This document shows positions 60,625 through 64,000 of a stretch of DNA of 64,000 nucleotides, one piece after another. Every line of letters starts with the position of its first letter. Position 1 is the first letter of the stretch. The position numbers were made by a program, and so were the translations under genes. The notes under the pieces are model-generated. The model ran no database searches. It saw only the letters and a list, made by a program, of their open reading frames with translations, and was not told where the DNA came from. The DNA is taken from NCBI GenBank assembly GCA_964514575.1, contig CAZETJ010000001.1:62001-126000 (forward strand), given 5' to 3'. This stretch comes from CAZETJ01 sp964514575. GTDB taxonomy: Bacteria; Patescibacteriota; Saccharimonadia; Saccharimonadales; UBA10212.

Positions 60625-60888
60625 TTACCCCTCAAAACTTTCTAATGTTTTAGCGAGCATTTTCCTAATGTGATTATACCCGAAACCTGTCTTAAACCAT
60701 TGCTCCCTGGCAAATGCATCCGATTTACTTATAAATGCCTCGTAAAAAATCAATTTGAAAGGTCTCCTTCTCTTCGTTGAATCTACTTGTCCTTTGTTAT
60801 GCTCGCTAAAACGTCTTTCGAGGTTATCCGTACATCCGATGTAGAGCTTCTTGTCTTTTTTGCTGACCAAAATATAGACGTAGTTCAT
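60625..60888 (-). CDS. GIY-YIG nuclease family protein (UPF0213-like)
   Basis: An 87-residue protein that is essentially one GIY-YIG domain: 'MNYVYILVSKKDKKLYIGCT' with the variant VYI...YIG, 'DNLERRFSEHNKGQVDST' and 'PFKLIFYEAFISKSDAFARE' with the conserved Glu. Stand-alone members are small nucleases of unclear role. Its stop abuts the DsbA-like start. It looks AT-rich. Confidence 0.88.
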   Translation of the reverse strand: MNYVYILVSKKDKKLYIGCTDNLERRFSEHNKGQVDSTKRRRPFKLIFYEAFISKSDAFAREQWFKTGFGYNHIRKMLAKTLESFEG

Positions 60889-60979
60889 TCAGAAAGTTTG
60901 TGGGGTCAATCTCCCTTTTCTGGAATTAGTCTAACATACTGTCTCGCCGCCAAGGCGCTCGTGCTAAAGTGTAAAGAGT

Positions 60980-61978
60980 ATGTGGGTTGTGTTTGTTCTG
61001 CTAGTCGCCATTTACGTAAAGGTTATTTTGCTTTACCGTGTTTATCACCTTTTGCCACTGGTGGAATTAAAAAGGCGCGCTCGAGAGCATAGTAAAAATG
61101 CTTTGTCGATTTATCACATAGCCTCTCAAGGGCTCGCTCTAGATGCCTTTCTATTTTTGTTGGGCGCCGCTAGTAGCTCAGTTGTTGTTATTTGGTCAGT
61201 TAGGTTCAACTGGTGGGCTGGCGCGTTGGCAATACTGGTCGGAGCTTGGTTGCTTTTCTTTTTGCCAGACCCGGCTTATGACGGTTGGCTCTGGAGACTG
61301 ACGGCCTTCGAGTCGGAACACGGAATTTTCTTCAAACGGCTTTACTTTTTGAGGCCAGTCTTGGGTCCAATAGCCGCGTTATTTTCAAAAACTTCCAGAT
61401 TCCAGCAAAACACGCTTTATGACAAAGACGACCTGCTTGAATTACTTAACTACCAAAACCATCTAGCTGACAGCCGAATTTCCGAAACTGACCTCAAGAT
61501 GGCTTTCGGGGCTCTGACGTTTGGCGACCAGTTGGTTGCCAGCTGTATGACACCGCGCAAGTCCATCCGCTTTGTTGGCGAGAACGAAACCGTCGGTCCA
61601 AAATTGATGGACGAGCTGCACGCCACTGGCTTTACTTTCTTTCCGGTTGTCCGCGGCTCGGCCAAAGAAACCGCTCCCAAGATTGTCGGTACGCTGGCGT
61701 TGCCGGAACTGCTCAAAAACCTAGAAAAGGGCGGCCGAGCCATAGATATCGCCAAGCGTGGCGCCGCCTTTATTAATGAGTCCTGCGACTTGCACCAGGC
61801 ATTGGACGCCGTAACCAAACACCAGCACCATCTTTTGGTGGTAGTCAATAACTTCGAGGAAATAACGGGCGTGATTACCCTGAACAATATTCTAGAAAAA
61901 GTCTTCGGACCAAAAATTGCTGATGAGTTCGATGGTTACGATGACCTGCACGCCGTCGCTGGTCTGACCAAAAAGTAG
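60980..61978 (+). CDS. CorC/CNNM-like CBS-domain membrane protein
   Basis: A 332-residue protein with a DUF21-like membrane part (helices near 1-20, 45-75 and 80-100) and a CBS pair. The first CBS starts near 195 with 'LVASCMTPRKSIRFVGENET'. The second, with 'HHLLVVVNNFEEITGVITLN', lies near 280. It lacks the C-terminal CorC-HlyC domain. Such proteins take part in Mg2+ or Co2+ handling, which fits the Nramp-related gene nearby. That link is inference. Confidence 0.78.
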   Translation: MWVVFVLLVAIYVKVILLYRVYHLLPLVELKRRAREHSKNALSIYHIASQGLALDAFLFLLGAASSSVVVIWSVRFNWWAGALAILVGAWLLFFLPDPAYDGWLWRLTAFESEHGIFFKRLYFLRPVLGPIAALFSKTSRFQQNTLYDKDDLLELLNYQNHLADSRISETDLKMAFGALTFGDQLVASCMTPRKSIRFVGENETVGPKLMDELHATGFTFFPVVRGSAKETAPKIVGTLALPELLKNLEKGGRAIDIAKRGAAFINESCDLHQALDAVTKHQHHLLVVVNNFEEITGVITLNNILEKVFGPKIADEFDGYDDLHAVAGLTKK

Positions 61979-62046
61979 TAAAACTTATGCTTGCGCCAGC
62001 CAGCCGGTGTCTTTATACTTGCTTCCAATTTGTCTTGAGGCGGTGA

Positions 62047-62724
62047 ATGAGATTATCAATATTTGAGAATTCGTCTAATCAGCCAAAGCTGTCGCCGGAA
62101 CAGCTGATTGATAAGTTAAAAGGTATCCAAGGCCTTGATCCAGCAGTTATTTTTAAGCGAGACTTTTTCCGCTATATGGACGAAACGGATATGACGGTGT
62201 ACGCCGGTCTGGCGATTCAATCGCTCGGACAGGTGGACCAGATCATGGCCGTACAAAAGCCTAACCATGACTATCACAACCGCGTTTCGGCTTCAGTCCA
62301 GCATCGTGCGCCGACAGAAGAGCAACGCCGCGTACCTGCCGATCAGCCCATAAAAACCGACCCATCTTTTATACACGTCCAAGTCGACCGTGAGGGCGAG
62401 CTCTATTTGGGCGTTTCATGGCCGGTGAAGCCCGACTTTAGGTTTGATATGCACCGGAAAACAGTCGTCTCGTACAGGGTAGCTAATAGCGCAAGGTCCT
62501 GGAGCCGGACCGTCGAGCTACAGCCCCACGACAATTCAGAAGACGAAAAAGAAATTCCAGAACTTGAGCCGGCTATTGCGGCCAACACTAGCCGGCAGGC
62601 GCTGGAAATATTAATACCAGCTTTCGAGGCTACCTTGGCCGAACTGCCTCCTCAAGAATCACGCCTTCATAAACTCTTCAATGCTCTGGGCTATGTAGCC
62701 AGACCTACCTCACTCGACAATTAA
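62047..62724 (+). CDS. Unknown 225-residue protein
   Basis: I do not recognise this protein. It starts 'MRLSIFENSSNQPKLSPEQL', has no membrane helix, and contains 'SFIHVQVDREGELYLGVSWP' near 110, then an acidic stretch with 'DNSEDEKEIPELEPAIAANT' near 160. It lies 17 bases upstream of the aspS start on the same strand, so the two may be co-transcribed. Its composition matches neighbouring chromosomal genes. Confidence 0.6.
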   Translation: MRLSIFENSSNQPKLSPEQLIDKLKGIQGLDPAVIFKRDFFRYMDETDMTVYAGLAIQSLGQVDQIMAVQKPNHDYHNRVSASVQHRAPTEEQRRVPADQPIKTDPSFIHVQVDREGELYLGVSWPVKPDFRFDMHRKTVVSYRVANSARSWSRTVELQPHDNSEDEKEIPELEPAIAANTSRQALEILIPAFEATLAELPPQESRLHKLFNALGYVARPTSLDN

Positions 62725-62741
62725 CTGTTAAAATAACACCG

Positions 62742-64000
62742 ATGGAACGCGTACTCTCGCGCGATGTGGCAAAACACGTCGGCAAAGAAATTACCATCCA
62801 GGGCTGGCTGCATAAAAAGCGGCTAATTGGTGGTATTAACTTTATCGTCGTTCGCGACCGCGGCGGCCTGACGCAAATCGTTCTGACGGATGATAAAGAA
62901 GTCGAAAAATTGCGCGGCATGCAAATCGGTACAGTCGTGGCGATTACCGGCAAAGCCGTGGCGGAAGAGCGGGCACCGGGCGGGGCAGAACTGCACGATG
63001 CCAAAATTGAAGTCATGGTGCCAGTGACGGATGAGCCGCCGATAGAAATTGATAAACCGCTTAGCCACAAGTCCGAAAACCTGGACACACTTTTTGATAC
63101 CCGTCACCTGGGTCTGCGTAGTCCGCAGGAGCAGAAAATTTTCAAAATCCGGGCGGCGCTGGTGCGAAATATTCGCGAATTTTTGACCGAGCACGAATTT
63201 GTAGAGATCCAAACGCCCAAACTAATAGCCCAACCAACAGAAGGCGGCGCCGAAGTCTTCAAAGTCGGCTATTTTGAGAAAGATGCATTCTTGGCTCAAA
63301 GCCCACAGCTTTATAAGCAGATGATGGTCGGCGCTTTTGAGCGCGTTTACGAAATCGGGCCGGCTTACCGCGCCGAGCCCAGCGCCACTACCCGCCACGT
63401 ATCGGAAGTCACCATGCTGGATATTGAAATGGGCTTTATCAAAAACCACGACGAAGTTTTGGGCATGGTCCAAGACATGACTTACGATGCCCTGACTAAA
63501 GTTTATAAAGATTACGCCGATGAGCTTAAAAGCTGGAACGCGCCGGAGCTGGTGCTCAAAAAAGAATTTCCGCACTACACGGTCGCCGAGGTTCACGAAC
63601 TTTACACCAAAGCCACCGGCACGGACGTGACTGATGAAAAAGATTTGCTGCCCGACGAGGAAAAGTGGATCTGCGAGCATGCCAAAAAAGAGCAGGGCTG
63701 CGAAGCTGTGTTTGTCACCAACTTTCCAAAGCAGGCCATGAAGTTTTATCACAAGCTCAGCGACGATGGCAAAACCGTTATGTGGGCCGACCTGCTTTTC
63801 CGCGGGCTAGAGATCGCTACCTGCCCGGAGCGCGAAGTTAATCATGATAAACTGGTCAAACAAATGAAAGACGCCGGCTTGGATCCGGAGCATCCCGGCT
63901 ACAAATATTATTTGGAAGCTTTCAAATATGGTTTGCCGCCGCACGGCGGCTGTGGCTACGGCATCGACCGCTTGGTCGAAAAAACTGTTGGCCTGGCCAA
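62742..64000 (+). CDS. aspS: Aspartyl-tRNA synthetase, archaeal type (partial)
   Basis: A class IIb aminoacyl-tRNA synthetase running off the right edge (419 complete codons seen). The anticodon-binding OB fold is 'EITIQGWLHKKRLIGGINFI' near 14. 'DTRHLGLRSPQEQKIFKIRA' leads to motif 1, motif 2 is 'VYEIGPAYRAEPSATTRHVS' near 206, and motif 3 begins 'GGCGYGIDRLVEKT' near the edge. The archaeal-type layout without the bacterial GAD insertion suggests a non-discriminating enzyme that may also charge tRNA-Asn with Asp. The frame starts at ATG 62742. Confidence 0.92.
   Translation, partial: MERVLSRDVAKHVGKEITIQGWLHKKRLIGGINFIVVRDRGGLTQIVLTDDKEVEKLRGMQIGTVVAITGKAVAEERAPGGAELHDAKIEVMVPVTDEPPIEIDKPLSHKSENLDTLFDTRHLGLRSPQEQKIFKIRAALVRNIREFLTEHEFVEIQTPKLIAQPTEGGAEVFKVGYFEKDAFLAQSPQLYKQMMVGAFERVYEIGPAYRAEPSATTRHVSEVTMLDIEMGFIKNHDEVLGMVQDMTYDALTKVYKDYADELKSWNAPELVLKKEFPHYTVAEVHELYTKATGTDVTDEKDLLPDEEKWICEHAKKEQGCEAVFVTNFPKQAMKFYHKLSDDGKTVMWADLLFRGLEIATCPEREVNHDKLVKQMKDAGLDPEHPGYKYYLEAFKYGLPPHGGCGYGIDRLVEKTVGLA

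Noticed and set aside
60787..61092. 101-codon plus-strand frame before the CorC-like gene
   Set aside because: It overlaps the GIY-YIG gene and the CorC-like gene, both of which have clear families.
1..64000. CRISPR arrays or restriction-modification systems
   Set aside because: No regularly spaced repeats and no Cas, restriction or DNA-methylase-type motifs were found. The methyltransferases seen are of small-molecule or sugar type by context.

Overview
The window looks like a chromosomal segment of a Candidate Phyla Radiation (Patescibacteria) bacterium, most plausibly a Saccharibacteria (TM7) relative. The reasons are small, tightly packed genes, a classic recF-dnaN-dnaA-rpmH-rnpA-yidC-jag origin cluster, many start codons placed 6-10 bases after a -10 element with no room for a ribosome binding site, a phosphoketolase-acetate kinase pair, and tail-fibre-like proteins with a repeated 'MARLPIPGSDDGTWGD' head. 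UGA is used as a stop throughout, which argues against Absconditabacteria/Gracilibacteria. The phylum assignment is inference.

Layout. 1-6332: end of an unknown gene, then recF, dnaN and dnaA (minus strand) and rpmH, rnpA, yidC, jag (plus strand), with a probable oriC between dnaA and rpmH. 6329-34664: a large cell-surface polysaccharide region. Its core is a 14-gene minus-strand operon (24054 down to 9903) with an ABC exporter (Wzm/Wzt), at least eight glycosyltransferases and four methyltransferase-type proteins, one of them fused to a glycosyltransferase. Around it lie gmd, a priming sugar-phosphate transferase, two O-antigen ligase/polymerase-like proteins, a GtrA protein, a cytidylyltransferase-like/PMM-like HAD pair, and a secreted transglycosylase-like protein with bulb-lectin repeats. 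34668-41282: a LexA-like regulator without a peptidase domain, a drug efflux MFS protein, UppP, IspH, IDI and a SufS-like aminotransferase.

41498-45400: the most unusual region. Downstream of tRNA-Asn(GUU), on its strand, lie three unrelated genes. Each junction carries GGAGCCA, the 3' end of the tRNA. Two of the genes share a 30-base 3' flanking repeat, and a displaced copy of the tRNA 3' end lies between them. This looks like a tandem array of small gene cassettes inserted at the tRNA 3' end, with no recombinase nearby.

45441-48988: phosphoketolase and acetate kinase, which together make ATP from acetyl phosphate. 49050-50586: a cobalamin riboswitch whose platform hairpin holds the apparent ribosome binding site of an unknown zinc-ribbon protein. 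50576-53655: Kef-type antiporter, a small Tat-substrate-like membrane protein, TatC and TatA. 53751-58482: two tail-fibre-like proteins with the same promoter and head but different bodies, plus a coupled two-repeat protein. 58518-64000: an Nramp-related transporter, a DsbA-like protein, a GIY-YIG protein, a CorC/CNNM-like protein, an unknown protein and an archaeal-type AspRS cut by the window edge. No gene-free stretch exceeds about 300 bases. No CRISPR array, rRNA, transposase or integrase was seen.
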